Shown here one piece after another: positions 10,164-20,902 of a stretch of 45,304 bases of DNA; position 1 is the stretch's first letter; each line of letters opens with the position of its first letter. Below the pieces are notes generated by a model that did not search any database, had not been told where the DNA came from, and saw only the letters and a program-made list of their open reading frames with translations. The stretch is from Chara braunii (Eukaryota > Streptophyta > Charophyceae > Charales > Characeae). Both the position numbers and the translations under genes were made by a program. The stretch is taken from positions 1,175,091 through 1,220,394 of the forward strand of contig BFEA01000183.1 of the NCBI GenBank assembly GCA_003427395.1. Direction: 5' to 3'.

Positions 10164-11151
10164 TGAAACGATTTCACCCAGTTGACCGGACAATTGCAGA
10201 CCCTGAGATTCGATCCCTAAACCTGTGCCTAAACCCTGTACATTGACCCTGTGACCTGTCTCTAAATCTGTAGGTTTGTTAGTAGAACTGTTTGTTAGTC
10301 AGTAGGACTTGATCCACAGATCTTCGTATCAGTGGGTTAGTGTGTTACCACTAGGTCTAGCTAGGGCCTATCTAGAAGTCTCTACCTGAGTCTACTGGGG
10401 CCTAAGGGTTGGTACGTAGGTCTAGAAGGCTGTAGGTCCCTGTAGGTCTGTTTAGTCAGCAAGTACCAAGGGTAGGGGCTGCACGCCATTGGTAGGGAAG
10501 GGCTCACGTGGTTTGGGGAAGATTCTGGATCACACTGATGGGGCCCAGCAGCCATGCGTTTTGGACCAGAAAGGCCCATGCGGTTTGGAAACTTCCAGAC
10601 CCGGGGCCCGCGCGTTTAGAGGCCCAGCCCCACGCGGTAATAGGCCAGGCCCACACATTTTGGCCCAGGCCCACGCGTTTTGAGGCAGGGCCCAGCAACC
10701 TCCAAAGAAGTATAAATAAAGTGGCGGCGTCCAGCCATAGATTCGAGTGGCCTTGGTGACTTGTGAGTGAAGGTATGCAGGTGCCCGGCTGAATTGGGCA
10801 GTAAGGAAGATGACGGCCATAGCTGGCCAGGAGGAAGACGACGGCGGCCATAGCTGGGAGGAGGACGACGATGTCGGTCATAGCCGCCCAGCTGTTGTCA
10901 CAGACAGAGTTTACAGAGTGTGTGTGCCTGTGTAGCGTAGACATTCAGGGTAGATCCTCGTACATGCGTGCGTGGGAGAGTGAGGCTGGTGGTGGAGACG
11001 GTGTTGGGCGGCCATAGCCGCAAGTTGTACAGTTGACTTGAACAGAGTTTAAGTGCAAGTTCATTGTTGATTCTGAGTTGAAGAGTTTGGTTTTGCCATC
11101 AGTTCCATGATATGCATGTTATAAGCAAGTTTGGAGTGCAGTCTGATTTCG
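10164..11151 (+). repeat. RT1 3' LTR
   Basis: Begins TGAAACGATTTCACCC and ends GATTTCG, aligned to the 5' LTR. It has a TATA-like box at 10711-10719 and four CATAGC motifs at about 10815, 10848, 10878 and 11011. The CTCTC after it is the right target-site duplication. The many differences from the 5' LTR suggest an old insertion. Confidence 0.88.
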
Positions 11152-11938
11152 CTCTCTCACTTCGCCCACAAATCGTCACAAAACATCCATAAAACATCCC
11201 GGCCCGTTTCATCTGAGGACGATACCCACTGCGCACGAAGCTTTGCTGAAAATCCCACGCCGCGTTTTTGTTCTAGTCTTGGCTGGCACGCCAGCCACTC
11301 GTTTGGTCCGGTTCCCCCAAGCCTCCGATTTTTTTGGAGAGGCTCAATCGCGATTCTCAACTTGGCTGGTGCCATGTACTGATGGTTTGTGCACCAAGTG
11401 CCCACACACCCGTTTGCCGCCAGAGTGGCACACTTGCACAAATATATATACTATAAAAGGATGAAGGGAAAAAGGCACCGTACTTAACAAACAACAATTA
11501 CACAGAACACAAGAAGTTAGTTGCAACACAATCGGCTCCACTGACAAGAAAACAACCACGCCTGTAATCTGTCTTTAAAAGTGGTAAACTGTCACCACAA
11601 TGTGTGTGTGTAGGACGGATGGAGAGGAGGACAAAAACTTCACAGAATCAGTACTGCTTACCACCATTTTGTAACTGTAAATGATCAGTATTGATTGATA
11701 TCATGCCGCAAGAGTGTGCTGTCCTACCTGTCTTGCAGGCAGTAGGCCAGAGCAATGAGAAAGAGGCATAGAGAGAGAAAGCCAGGGTTTGAGCAAGATA
11801 GCATCAGAGTAAGTGGGAGGCCAAGCAAAATGCTCAATGAAGTTTGTGGCACTTTGACGCGCGAATAGCAGAAGGGAGTGCAACAGAAACCAAGGGACCG
11901 AGTGAGATAGTCAGGGAGGGAAATCAAGGTGATGATAC
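11152..11938. other. Intron sequence 3' of the AspAT exon, with repeat copy 2
   Basis: In gene (minus) orientation this is the start of the intron after exon 11939-12102. The donor is GTATCATC, read from 11938 downward. The stretch 11381-11640 is the second copy of the repeat at 2096-2400. I found no match to the next AspAT exon (the conserved GFASGS segment). Confidence 0.6.
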
Positions 11939-12102
11939 CTGATAAGCACAATCGAAGAACGGAAGATGACCTTTATCTCTGATCACCTGCCTTATGACTT
12001 CCCACTGCTCTGGCAGGGGGTCTACTCCAGTGGGATTATGAGCACATCCATGAAGCAATACCACAGAGCCTGATGGTGCTGATTTAAGATCCTTGATCAT
12101 AC
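11939..12102 (-). CDS. Aspartate aminotransferase exon (PLP-site half)
   Basis: AspAT swaps an amino group between aspartate and 2-oxoglutarate using pyridoxal phosphate. The 164-bp exon supplies two bases of a split Gly codon and 54 codons. It reads [19 protein letters not shown], then [14 protein letters not shown], then LPFFDCAYQ. This covers three cofactor-site residues in pig cytosolic numbering: Asn194 (in HNPTG), Asp222 (in FFD) and Tyr225 (in AYQ). The acceptor is TGTTACAG and the donor GTATCATC. The start phase fits the exon at 42125-42245 exactly. From memory the HGCAHNPTG wording resembles plastid-type plant AspAT, but isoform and targeting cannot be decided without the N-terminus. 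The catalytic Lys258 exon is outside the window. Confidence 0.93.
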
Positions 12103-12319
12103 CTGTAACAAAGCAGTCCAGTCCAACATTCTTACTCAATTTTTGGTTCCATTTCATCCTCCCAAGTCCTGTTTCCCAAGATAGATTTATATCCAGAACA
12201 CTGGACCTCATTGTCGCTCAAAGAGAACTCATGAACAACGATCACCAGTGTAACTGGTCAAGTCCTGTTCAGAACAGTAATGATAAGGAGTATTAAGAAC
12301 CTGAGCGACACTTCGCCAA

Positions 12320-13110
12320 AGAAGAAGTGATGCTTCAGAGAAAAGGGACACACAACTGGCAAGAAGAAGTGATGATAATGAAAAGGATTGAAAAAAGAAA
12401 AAGCTATGAAAAATAATGAGGCTAAGAGGAAGCAAAGTCATGCTTTGAAGAAGTGGCACTTCAAAGAAAAGTCCGCCTTGAAGGAAAAGAAGTTGACATC
12501 AAGCACAAGACGTGATGCTAAGGAGAAAAGGAGGAAATTTGAATGAAGTGATCCTTTGAGAGAATCTACGCTTCACAGGAAGTGATGCTTTCGAGAAGAG
12601 CCGAGTCAGCCGACACTTTGAAGAAAAAATAGTTAGAAATAACGATGGACACGGAATGTTTTGAAACCCGAAAGGCAAAAAAACTTGCGCCGGCACCAAC
12701 TCGAAATGTGCGATTGCGGTCCCAAAGTATCCGTTGGGAATTTTTCTTGTTTTCCCCGCTGACACCACGGCCGACCCCTGTAAACATGACACCCGCTCTG
12801 ACACCACGGCCATCGGTACTTCCGTTTCCTTTCGAACTCGGCGCGGTTTTCTTTGCCGGCGCACGTTTTTTTTTTTGCCCATTCGATACTCAAAGGTGAC
12901 ATGAACAAACTTGCCCCAAATAGCTATTTACATGTTGAGACAAGGACGATTTAGGAAGCAAACATGACATAGTGACGCTAGCAAGAAGTGACTCTTCAGA
13001 ATAGAAGTCTACCATTAAGAAGCAACGCTTAGAAAAAGACGAGACGAAGTAGAGACACTTTGAAGTGATGCTCGAAAGAAAAAGGAGAAAGGACAAGAAA
13101 ACAACAGCAG
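12320..13110. repeat. Degenerate minisatellite-like intron region
   Basis: Variants of GAAGTGATGCTT followed by GAGAAAAG recur at about 12325, 12363, 12545, 12575, 12985 and 13060, with weaker copies between. A GC-rich block at 12640-12880 interrupts them. In it GCT(CT)GACACCACGGCC occurs twice (about 12759 and 12803), next to a GCGCCGGC-type segment and a T run. The open frames here are low complexity and match no family I know. Confidence 0.45.
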
Positions 13111-13344
13111 AACAGGCAGAAGAAAAACTACCCTAAGAACAAGAAGAAGAGACCAGGGGAAAGTTCAAAAGGGGAAGGGACCAACGGAACAAAAGATTTA
13201 CGTCTCTCGTCTCCCCCCTTCCACATAAAGCTCCCTTCCCCACTAACAGTCCGTCCTTCCCTTTCTTCGTCATCTTCTTTACTTCCCCCTCCTCATCATT
13301 CTCTCGAACTTCTCTTCCTTGCTTCCTATCTCCTCCACGTCCAC

Positions 13345-13594
13345 CTCTCTGCAATCGCATGACAAAGTCCCAACTTGTGTCTCGCCACCACAAACGTGCA
13401 CTCTAGCAACCTGGCTGGGTCTAATATCGACCCTACACGACCCTGCCAGGTAGGAGCAGCTTCCCTTTCACCACGCTGCCCCCACTTAACCCTTACTGCC
13501 TGCCCTAAAACTAAGTGGTCAGCCCTTACCACTTACGTGGGTTACGGCGGCAAAGTCAACTCTCGCCAGCAAGTAGAATCCGCTCTGATACCAA
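13345..13594 (-). repeat. RT4-type leader and primer-binding site, truncated copy
   Basis: On the minus strand this follows the RT4 3' LTR and matches 39815-40061, the leader of RT4. A perfect tRNA-iMet site (TGGTATCAGAGC) is at 13582-13593. Homology stops near 13345. A primer site directly after a 3' LTR means that LTR also acted as the 5' LTR of a second, mostly missing, element. Confidence 0.8.
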
Positions 13595-13823
13595 TTTTAC
13601 GAAACTGGCGAATTTTGAAGTACACAATCTTCAGACAGTACAATGCCATCCAATTGCAAAAAGAAATGAATGAATTTGAGAGGAGAGAGAGAGAGAAGAA
13701 GAAGAAGAAGAAGAAGAAGAAGAAGAAAGAAAGAAGAAGAAGATGATGTACTCCAGCATAGACCAATGACAATGCTCTTCTTCTTCGCCAACCANTCTCC
13801 TCCTCATCATCTCCTCCCCTCTT
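13595..13823 (-). repeat. RT4 3' LTR, distal fragment
   Basis: Aligns with 40062-40266 of the RT4 5' LTR (shared ACAATCTTCAGA/ACAATCATCAGA, GAATGAATTTGAGAGG, CTCCAGCATAGACCAATGAC). An AAG/GA-rich run at 13681-13742 has expanded. The fragment stops at CCCCTCTT, where RT3 inserted, and resumes at 31485. One N lies at 13795. Confidence 0.9.
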
Positions 13824-13876
13824 TGCAGTAACCCTGTTCAGAAGTAGCCTGGGGCCCAGAACTCAGCCCCAGGCAC
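13824..13876 (+). repeat. RT3 5' LTR, first 53 bp
   Basis: Matches the first part of the RT3 3' LTR (30460-30511): TGCAGTAACCCTGTTC, AGTAGCCTGGGGCCCA and GGCCCCAGG. It is cut off by an N (13877) and the start of RT2. The rest of this LTR resumes at 22511. Confidence 0.9.
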
Positions 13877-13877
13877 N

Positions 13878-15038
13878 TAAAAGGGCCTTTACCCGATGCA
13901 GGCCTCAGGCCTTGTAAAAGTAAAGCACCATGAAAGGGTATCTCGCCAGGGCTCAGAAACGTGAAAGCAGGTCAAAGGTCACGTTCTCTATCAACGGGCA
14001 TATCTAAATCTAAAGCAAAGGGCATTGTCAAAAGACTTACCTGTTCACCAGGAGATGTGCATGTCATGTTTGTTCGGAATAGGGTGTGTCTGTGCGTGCA
14101 GTCAGTGCACCTGTTCGTGCAAAGAAGAGTGTCTATTCACACATTGGGAGTGTCTGTTCAGGCAGTGAGTGTCTGTTCGTCTAAAGATGTGCCTGTCCGA
14201 AAGTAAGTCAATAGGTAAAGTTCCAGTTCTGGTCTAAGTCAAGGGGACAGTCCAGATCCAGACTTTCAAGTCCAAATCTAGGCCGAAAGGCCTCAGCAGC
14301 AGTTGAACTTCATTGGGACTGTACTGGGACACATGCAATGCAGGGTCTGGAACGAAGGAAAGGCTGAACTGAGCCAATGCAGACCCAGCGAGGAGAGGCC
14401 ACCACTATAAAGGCAGCAGCCAGCCTCATTCCTCGCCAGATCTCCACTGGCATTCTATGCGTGGAAGTGCTGAAGCACTTGTTCGCTAAGTCAGGAGGAG
14501 CAGCGCTGGAGGATGAAGATGCGCTGAGTGAGGGAAGAAGACTGTGCGCTGGAAGTGATGCAGTCATAGCTGCCCAGCGAGTTAGTATAGACTTACAGGG
14601 TTAGGGGTAGACAGCTATGAGTAGAATTCAGAGTAGATCCTCACAAGTAAAGAGTTTGTATGCATCGTAGGAGGAAGGGACTGAGGCAAAGAGTGTTCAT
14701 TCAAGGTTTGGTTATGGAAGATACTTACCTGAGTTGGATGTGAACTGTAGAGGTGGCGCTGATGAGTAGTGACATGATTTGGAGACAATCTGTAGAAGTN
14801 GCGCTGATGTATTGTAAGCCATATTGACGAGTTGACAAGGGATGTGTATTGCGCTGTTGAGCGCTGGACTCAGGGACCTTTGAAACTCTTTGTAATCGTA
14901 TTTCTGATAATATAAGTGGTGAGACTCGGTTCTCTTCTCATCTACCTTCGTCTGTTGTGTGAGACTATTGACCATGGTGTGCGAGGATGATGCATGACAT
15001 GTACACACTTGCGTGAGATGGTCTCCAGGACCCATGCA
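13878..15038 (+). repeat. RT2 5' LTR
   Basis: Starts TAAAAGGGCC after an N, so the terminal dinucleotide is TA or is obscured, and ends CCATGCA. It has a TATA-like box at 14406-14412 and repeated TGTCTGTTC-type motifs at 14060-14190. An N lies at 14800. It is closely similar to 21289-22510. Confidence 0.92.
14406..14412 (+). promoter_or_regulatory. TATA-like box in RT2 LTR
   Basis: TATAAAG sits in a conserved context, CCACCACTATAAAGGCAGC, present in both LTRs (3' copy at 21830-21836). It is a plausible core promoter for the retroelement RNA. Confidence 0.6.
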
Positions 15039-15043
15039 AAATT

Positions 15044-15055
15044 TGGTATCAGAGC
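15044..15055 (+). other. RT2 primer-binding site (tRNA-iMet)
   Basis: TGGTATCAGAGC lies five bases after the LTR end. It is the exact plant initiator-tRNA-Met primer site. Confidence 0.92.
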
Positions 15056-15993
15056 AGATGCTCGCTGTACTCATAGCGCTGGCATGATCAAGGCCGGCGA
15101 GAAGTGGTGATGGAGAATAAGTGGAGGGAGGAAGAGAAGAGGTGTTGGATGGTGGGGGAAGCAGGCCGAAGAAGAAGAGGTGAGAGTTACTTACCTGGAG
15201 CGTGCGGAGCGTCGTGGAGCATCACCGGCGGTATCTTCAAGAAGAGAGAAGCACCTCCTTTTCCTGAACCTGCATGTATGTGTGTCCCCTACCTTCTCTT
15301 TCTCTGACCCTCTGAAGGTGACTGCTGCTGGTCTGGAGTCTAAGTCTGGGTCTGGATCGTCCTAGAGTCTGGATGGTCCAAGTGCGAGGTGTCAGGGCCT
15401 GGTCACACTAGATTAGGTGGTCCAGTGTTCTGCGAGTAGGAGTAGACTTCTCTCCTACCCCTCTCGATAGGCAGGCTGGGTATCGTCATCAGGGACTAAG
15501 AATCGATGTGGGAAGTGGCTGTCTGCCACGTCAGATTGCAAGTACCAAGCAGCCCAAACACGATGATGAGTATCTACAGGGCCAGCTAAGGCCGAAAGAA
15601 AGAAAGAATTGAGCAAAGTAATTCTGCCTGGTTGACTATTTGCATCTGATACTTCTGCGCTATACTCCATACCTGCATCCACACAAGCCAGCCCGTTAGT
15701 AGAAAGACAAGACATCAAGGGGGAGGTACAGCAAGGTACCAGAAACACGTTGAAACGAATATGATCCAGAACGCCAGACAGCATATTAGAAAGAAAAAAA
15801 AGAGACATATACCAAGAACAGACATTGGTCTCAAGTTGATTGTAGTATCCATTGTGCGCAGCACCTTCTATAGTTAATAAAAAAAAAAAAAAAAAAAAGT
15901 ACTCCATTCACCGCAGATCAACACAGAGTCCGCAAGTAACTTGGACAGGGATAGTACTGTGGTGATCCGGCGGAGGGTCCCCTGGAAGAAGAG
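15056..15993 (+). other. RT2 leader
   Basis: About 0.9 kb of leader between the primer site and the first gag-like frame. It contains purine-rich stretches and an A18 run near 15881-15898. The antisense open frames show no family match. Confidence 0.6.
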
Positions 15994-17673
15994 TTGAAGA
16001 GTATACGAGAAGAAGAAGAAGAAGAAGAAGAACAGGAAGAAGGAGAAGTTTTGAAAAGACGTCGTCACCTGGACCTACCTGAGAGTAGCAATACTGCAAC
16101 GGCCAGACTTCCAGTTGAACCACTGGATTGGGCCGGTCAGTACTATTACTCCAGCGAGCCGCTAAGGGAAACTGGAGAAGAAAAAAATACGTTCATCGCA
16201 AAGTTGGTCACTGTGATAGACCCAGTCGAGCGAAACCTGCTAATGGAGGAAAAGAGAGCTGAGTTGAACAATAGAATGCTAGCAGCCGGGAGGCAAGAAA
16301 TGAAAGAAAAAAAAAGGTTGCAGGTAGAAGGGGGAAAACTACAGAAGGCTTTGGAAGCTCAAAAGGATAAACCCTCTGCAACAAAGGACGTTTACCCGCA
16401 TGTCCAGACTTACATCAGGGCCTTGGATGGACATGTCACTAAGACTTTTCACTCCCGAAGTCATAGAAAAGATAGTAAAGGGCGTTGGAGGCGGAGGAGG
16501 AGATGGTGATGACGATGGCGATGATGAGAGGGGAAAAGAAGGGGGGATCCAAAAGATAAACTTCCTCAGGAAACCGGGCAGGTTAGCAAGATAAAACTTA
16601 AACTGTCGTGGACCTATAATGGAAAGGAGGAAAGTGTTCTGCATTGGGCGGCAACAATCGAAACATATATGTACGGACAACGTATTCCATACTAGGACAG
16701 GGTGTTGATGGCAACTTCGTGCATGGGAGGCGATGCCATGAGCTTCGCCATCTCACTGCAAAAGGAGGCAGGATCCAGCTCCATGGTAGAGTATTCGCAA
16801 TAAACACGAATCGAAGATTTCCTCAAAGACATAAGGGAAAGATTGGAGGATAAGAATTTAGCAAGACGCACTGAGATGTTAATCCTCAGCCTTCCTGATA
16901 GGAAATGGAAAAGTACCTCTGCCTTAAAAGCAATTATGGATGAACTCTATCCCCAAATCTTAAACAGTTTTGCACGAGCACTTCTGGATCCCCTAAGAGC
17001 ACAACTCTATCCCCGCACCAAAGAAGAGGGGATGACATATGAGAAGTTCGGCAAGATCGCAATAGATCACGCCGGCTTCCTCACCCAAGCGAACTATTGC
17101 CATTACTGGAAGGACCTGCAAGCGGGTAAAAAATGTCAAAACCGCACTATCTCAAGGTCTATACCTGGGAAGGACAGTCTCCTTCTAACCTTTGAGGAAG
17201 GAGGCGCCGAGACCATCTCCTGGGATCAGGTAGACTATGGTCTCGATTAACCCAACAGACCAGTAGCTCAGGAGGGGATTTACGAGGCTGTTGTAGCCCG
17301 CGGGGGAGGGCGTCAAGGAAGAGGACGTGGCCGAGGAAGAGGTTGCGGCCGTGGTGGACGAGGATTCGACACCCAGAGGGGTGGTGGTGAAGGAAGCCAC
17401 TACGTGGGAGGAAGGGGAAATGGTCCCTCACAAGGTGGCCGTGGTTCTTACTCCACCTGGGAAAGAGGAAGAGGCACGTGGTATAACAAGTGGGACAAAC
17501 TGTACCCACCACATCCAGGCCTACCCAAAGGAGAGCCTTGGAAAAAATTGGGAATAACAAAAAAAGTCTGGGCCGAAAGAAAGAAGGCAGGCCAATGCCT
17601 CAAGTGTGGGGACCCCGACCACATTGTCCCCTATTGCCTTGACTATAGGGGGGCAAAAGGGAACAACCAGTAG
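15994..17673 (+). pseudogene. RT2 gag, a few in-frame stops
   Basis: Gag builds the particle and binds RNA. The N-terminal frame (15994-16509) is acidic then basic, with a K/E-rich coiled-coil-like part. It shifts into the capsid frame near 16573, which reads ESVLHWAATIETYMYGQRI and later RIEDFLKDIRERLEDKNLA. It runs to 17673 in one frame with three stops: TAG 16693-16695, TAA 16801-16803 and TAA 17248-17250. An RGG-like arginine/glycine-rich segment (17285-17480) leads to a complete CCHC knuckle at 17596-17637 (C-LK-C-GDPD-H-IVPY-C). Apart from the stops the domain order is complete. Confidence 0.85.
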
Positions 17674-17876
17674 AGGTGCCAGTTGCCTCTACCGGGGCTT
17701 CAAATGTTAAAAAATCAGAATTCTCCCATTCGAAGGCCCCAATGGCAGAAACTGAAGAGGAAGGTAGTCCCCATCTAGTGCACTGTCTAGAGGTGGCAAA
17801 CGTATGCATCTCTCTAGATGGATCCCTCGCTGGCGTGGGTGATGAGTTGGCCGCTCGTCGCTAAGCCTGGACTAAA

Positions 17877-18911
17877 ATGCAAAAAAAGAAAGGACAGTTA
17901 ATAATTGCAGATCTGGAAATAAATCGAGTAAGAGTAGGAGGTATGATAGATAGTGGGTCTACACGCAGTTATATTAGTAAGAAAGGTTTGCAAAAACTGC
18001 GTCTTGGGTTTAAAGTTAAGAAGTTAAATGAGCCCATTATAAGTAAATTAGCTAATAGTAGTGAAACCGTTATGGATCGATACGTCGAGGGGGTTCAGGT
18101 ATACTACCAGCTACAGGCAGAGGGGAAGGTGGAACGTGTTCTCCACTCTCTGACCTTCTAGGTGGAGGATAACTTGCCCTTTGATGTGTTGCTAGGAATG
18201 GACTGGGGTAAGGTTGCGCATGCGAATCTAAAATTGAGAATGCATGAATGTTGGCTCTCAAGTCCGCAAGGAGGTAAAAAGAAAATTCGCCTCTATCATG
18301 AGACTGGAAAAGAAAGCAGCCTAGCTCACTATTGCATGAGTGCCCCAGCGTTCGCTCGCAATGTAAAGAAACACAACTTGTATGACCAAGTCTTTGTTGC
18401 ATATGTGCGCCCAGTAAAGGAAGGAGAAACTAAGGAAGAAGTTCGGTCTCAAGAGATTGAGAGGATCCTGAAAAAGTTCGCAGATGTGGCTGAAGCCCCA
18501 AGCAGTGTGGTAAAAAGACCAATCCGACACCGCATTGATATCATTCCAGGGAGCGCGCCCCCGAAGAGGCCTATCTACCGTATGTCGCCCCAGGAGTTGG
18601 ATGAGCTGCGAACCCAACTCGATGAATTGTTGAAAAATGGATGGATAAGACCTAGCTCCTCGCCCTATGGTGCGCCTGTGCTCTTTGTACCTAAGAAGGA
18701 TGGCGGCGTTCGCATGTGTATAGATTATAGGCGATTAAATGATATAACGGTAAAAAATGTCGAACCATTACCGCGAATAGATGATTTGTTGGATCGCGTG
18801 CAGGGTAGCAAAGTATTTTCAAAGATTGATTTGAAATCCGGCTACCATCAGATTGAGGTTGAGTCGGAAGACCAATATAAGACTGCCTTCAGGACAAGGT
18901 ATGGGCACTGA
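17877..18911 (+). pseudogene. RT2 protease and N-terminal reverse transcriptase
   Basis: One continuous frame with a single stop (TAG 18159-18161). The protease site at 17949-17957 is intact DSG (MIDSGSTRSYIS), and DVLLGMDW marks the end of the protease fold. Reverse transcriptase follows with [40 protein letters not shown] and [13 protein letters not shown]. The frame ends at TGA 18909-18911, where RYGH should continue into YEFIVLPFG. Two bases are missing there. Confidence 0.88.
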
Positions 18912-19400
18912 GTTTATCGTTTTGCCCTTTGGTCTCACTAATGCCCCTGCCACCTTCCAAACAACAATGAACGAACTATTTTGTGAATGGCTTGACAAGT
19001 TTGTTGTTATTTATCTCGATGATATTTTGATTTTTAGTAAAGATGAAAAAGAACATGTTGAGCACCTTCGATTTGTGCTAAATAAATTACGAGAAGCAAA
19101 ACTCAAGATAAACCCAAAGAAGTGTGAGTGGGCTAAGCATCAGGTTCTATATCTGGGACATGTAATTGATGGAGATGGGGTCAAACCAGAAGATGCAAAA
19201 ATAGCAGCAATCAAAGATTGGCCAAACCCCCGCACCCTGACTGAGTTGCGGTCGTTTCTTGGGTTAGCCAACTATTATCGCAAGTTTGTAAGACACTTTA
19301 CGATAATAGCTGCTCCCCTTCGCAGGTTACTTAAGAAAGAGGTAATTTGGAAGTGGGATTCAGGCTGCACGATGTCTTTCAAGCGACTGAAAAAGTGTTT
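18905..19400 (+). pseudogene. RT2 C-terminal reverse transcriptase
   Basis: After the 2-base frameshift the polymerase continues as [17 protein letters not shown], with the intact catalytic box YLDD at 19012-19023. It then reads CEWAKHQVLYLGHVIDGDG and ELRSFLGLANYYRKF, the thumb and connection region. It stops matching at about 19395, where roughly 100 bp found in relatives (the start of RNase H, with its first catalytic Asp) are missing. Confidence 0.88.
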
Positions 19401-19931
19401 CTCCAGCAAGATGATGGGCATGGATACAAACCTGTGGAGTTTATGTCTTGTCGATTACCTAATGAGAAAGTGGCCGCCTCAACGTATGAAAGAGAGTTAT
19501 ATGCTCTTGGCGAAGCTCTCAATCGTTGGCGACACTATCTTCTGGGAAGGCATTTTAAGGTATACTCCGACCATGAAACGCTTCGCTGGCTCAAAACGCA
19601 AGCTCGAATGACACCTACGTTGACAAGGTGGGCTGCGGAGATTGATATGTTTGATTTTGAGCTAAAGCTAGTAAAGGGCAAGTATAACATTGTTGTTGAC
19701 GCACTAAGTCATAGATTAGACTTTTTCGGTGCTATTGTGACTTATTTAGATGTGGGTGCTGACCTACAAGAGAAAATTAGGAAAGCGTATTCCTCTGATT
19801 CTATCTATGGGACCATGATTAAGCAAGTACAAGAAAAACCAGCAGAGTTTCCTGATCATAAAGTTACTCAAGGTCTATTGTTCGAACGAACTGATGTGAA
19901 TGATAGGCTATGTATACCAAATAATAAATAG
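19400..19931 (+). pseudogene. RT2 RNase H, N-terminally deleted
   Basis: The RNase H part reads QQDDGHGYKPVEFMS, STYERELYALGEAL, VYSDHETLRWLKTQ and VVDALSHRLDFFG. RT1 and RT3 retain a segment like ADPSLPFIVTTDA before this point and RT2 lacks it, so the first catalytic Asp is gone. The frame runs through the linker to TAG 19929-19931. Confidence 0.85.
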
Positions 19932-20657
19932 ATCAAAAGTTTGATCTTAGGGGAATGTCGTGATACAGAAGGCCATTTTGGGTGGAAGAAGACCTATGGG
20001 ATCTTGTTGCGTTCCTACACCTGGCCTCGAATGAAAGCAGACTGTATCGCGTATGTTCAAGGTTGTCAAGTATGCCAACGAAACAAAAGCACCACGCAAT
20101 CGCCCCTTGGGCTACTCAAGCCATTGCCTATCCCTACAAGCCCTGGAGACTCTGTCTCTATAGATTTCATAGATACTAAGGTGAAAAACAGAAATGGGAA
20201 AACGCAAGTAATGGTCATAGTGGATAGATTCACTAAGTATGCTGATTTTGTAGCTTTGCCTTCAGAAGCAAAGACTGATTTGGTAATTCGAGAGTTCTTT
20301 AACCATTCGGTAAAAGACTTTGGCCATCCCTTAACTATTGTAAGTGACAGAGATACCAAATTCACAAGTGAACAATGGCAGCAACTAATGAATGTATATG
20401 GATTTAAATTGACTATGTCATCAGGTAGACATCCTGAGACTAATGGCCAGACTGAGCAGATGAACAAGATATTGCAACAGACTTTACGCATGTACATTCG
20501 TCCCGATCAAATTGACTGGGATGAACATCTTCCTAAGGTTGCTAGTGCCTATAATAACTCTATACACCTATCTACGTGTAAGACTCCTATGGAGTCACAT
20601 CTGGGATGGCGTCCACGCAGACCCATTGATCGATTGAAACCCGGATCAAGTACATAA
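19932..20657 (+). pseudogene. RT2 integrase
   Basis: The integrase continues in the RNase H frame after TAG 19929-19931. The zinc finger reads CRDTEGHFG and CQVCQRNK. RT1 and RT3 have CH where RT2 has CR, so the first zinc-binding His is lost. The DDE core is complete: SIDFID, then IVSDRDTKF, then GQTEQMNK. The second Asp and the Glu are separated by 35 residues, the classical D-35-E spacing. The frame ends with a shift at 20650, and the region to 20900 (linker and GPY/F part) has several more breaks. Confidence 0.87.
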
Positions 20658-20902
20658 GCTTCCTATAGGTACTAGTGAATTTGCAGTCCAGTATGAGAAA
20701 CACATTGAGAAAGTAAAAGAAAACATACTCAAAGCATAGCATCAGATGATTGAACAGGCAAATAAACGCAGACGACCGTCTCAATTGCTGTAGGAGATTT
20801 GGTTTGGGTGAAGTCTAAAGAGTTTGCTCCTGAAGAAAACATCTCTCCGAAGCTTTTACCCACCTACAAATACCTTGGCAAGTTTTAGATGTAATTGGAG
20901 AT

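Larger units (their letters stand above)
2785..11151 (+). mobile_element. RT1: decayed Ty3/gypsy chromovirus with two LTRs
   Basis: The order is LTR, tRNA-Met primer site, long leader, gag, protease, reverse transcriptase, RNase H, integrase, chromodomain remnant, polypurine tract, LTR. This is the Ty3/gypsy gene order. The LTRs are 2785-3822 and 10164-11151, and both begin with TGAAACG. The flanking five bases are CTCTC on each side (2780-2784 and 11152-11156), as expected of a target-site duplication, although CT-rich sequence makes that match less specific. The frames have many stops and shifts, and several catalytic residues have changed, so the copy is dead. It lies downstream of AspAT exon 11939-12102 in gene orientation, probably in the next intron. 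Confidence 0.9.

Noticed and set aside
12499-12908. Minus-strand open frames near the AspAT exon
   Set aside because: Three frames are open together in repetitive, skewed sequence with no recognisable domain. AspAT sequence does not continue there.
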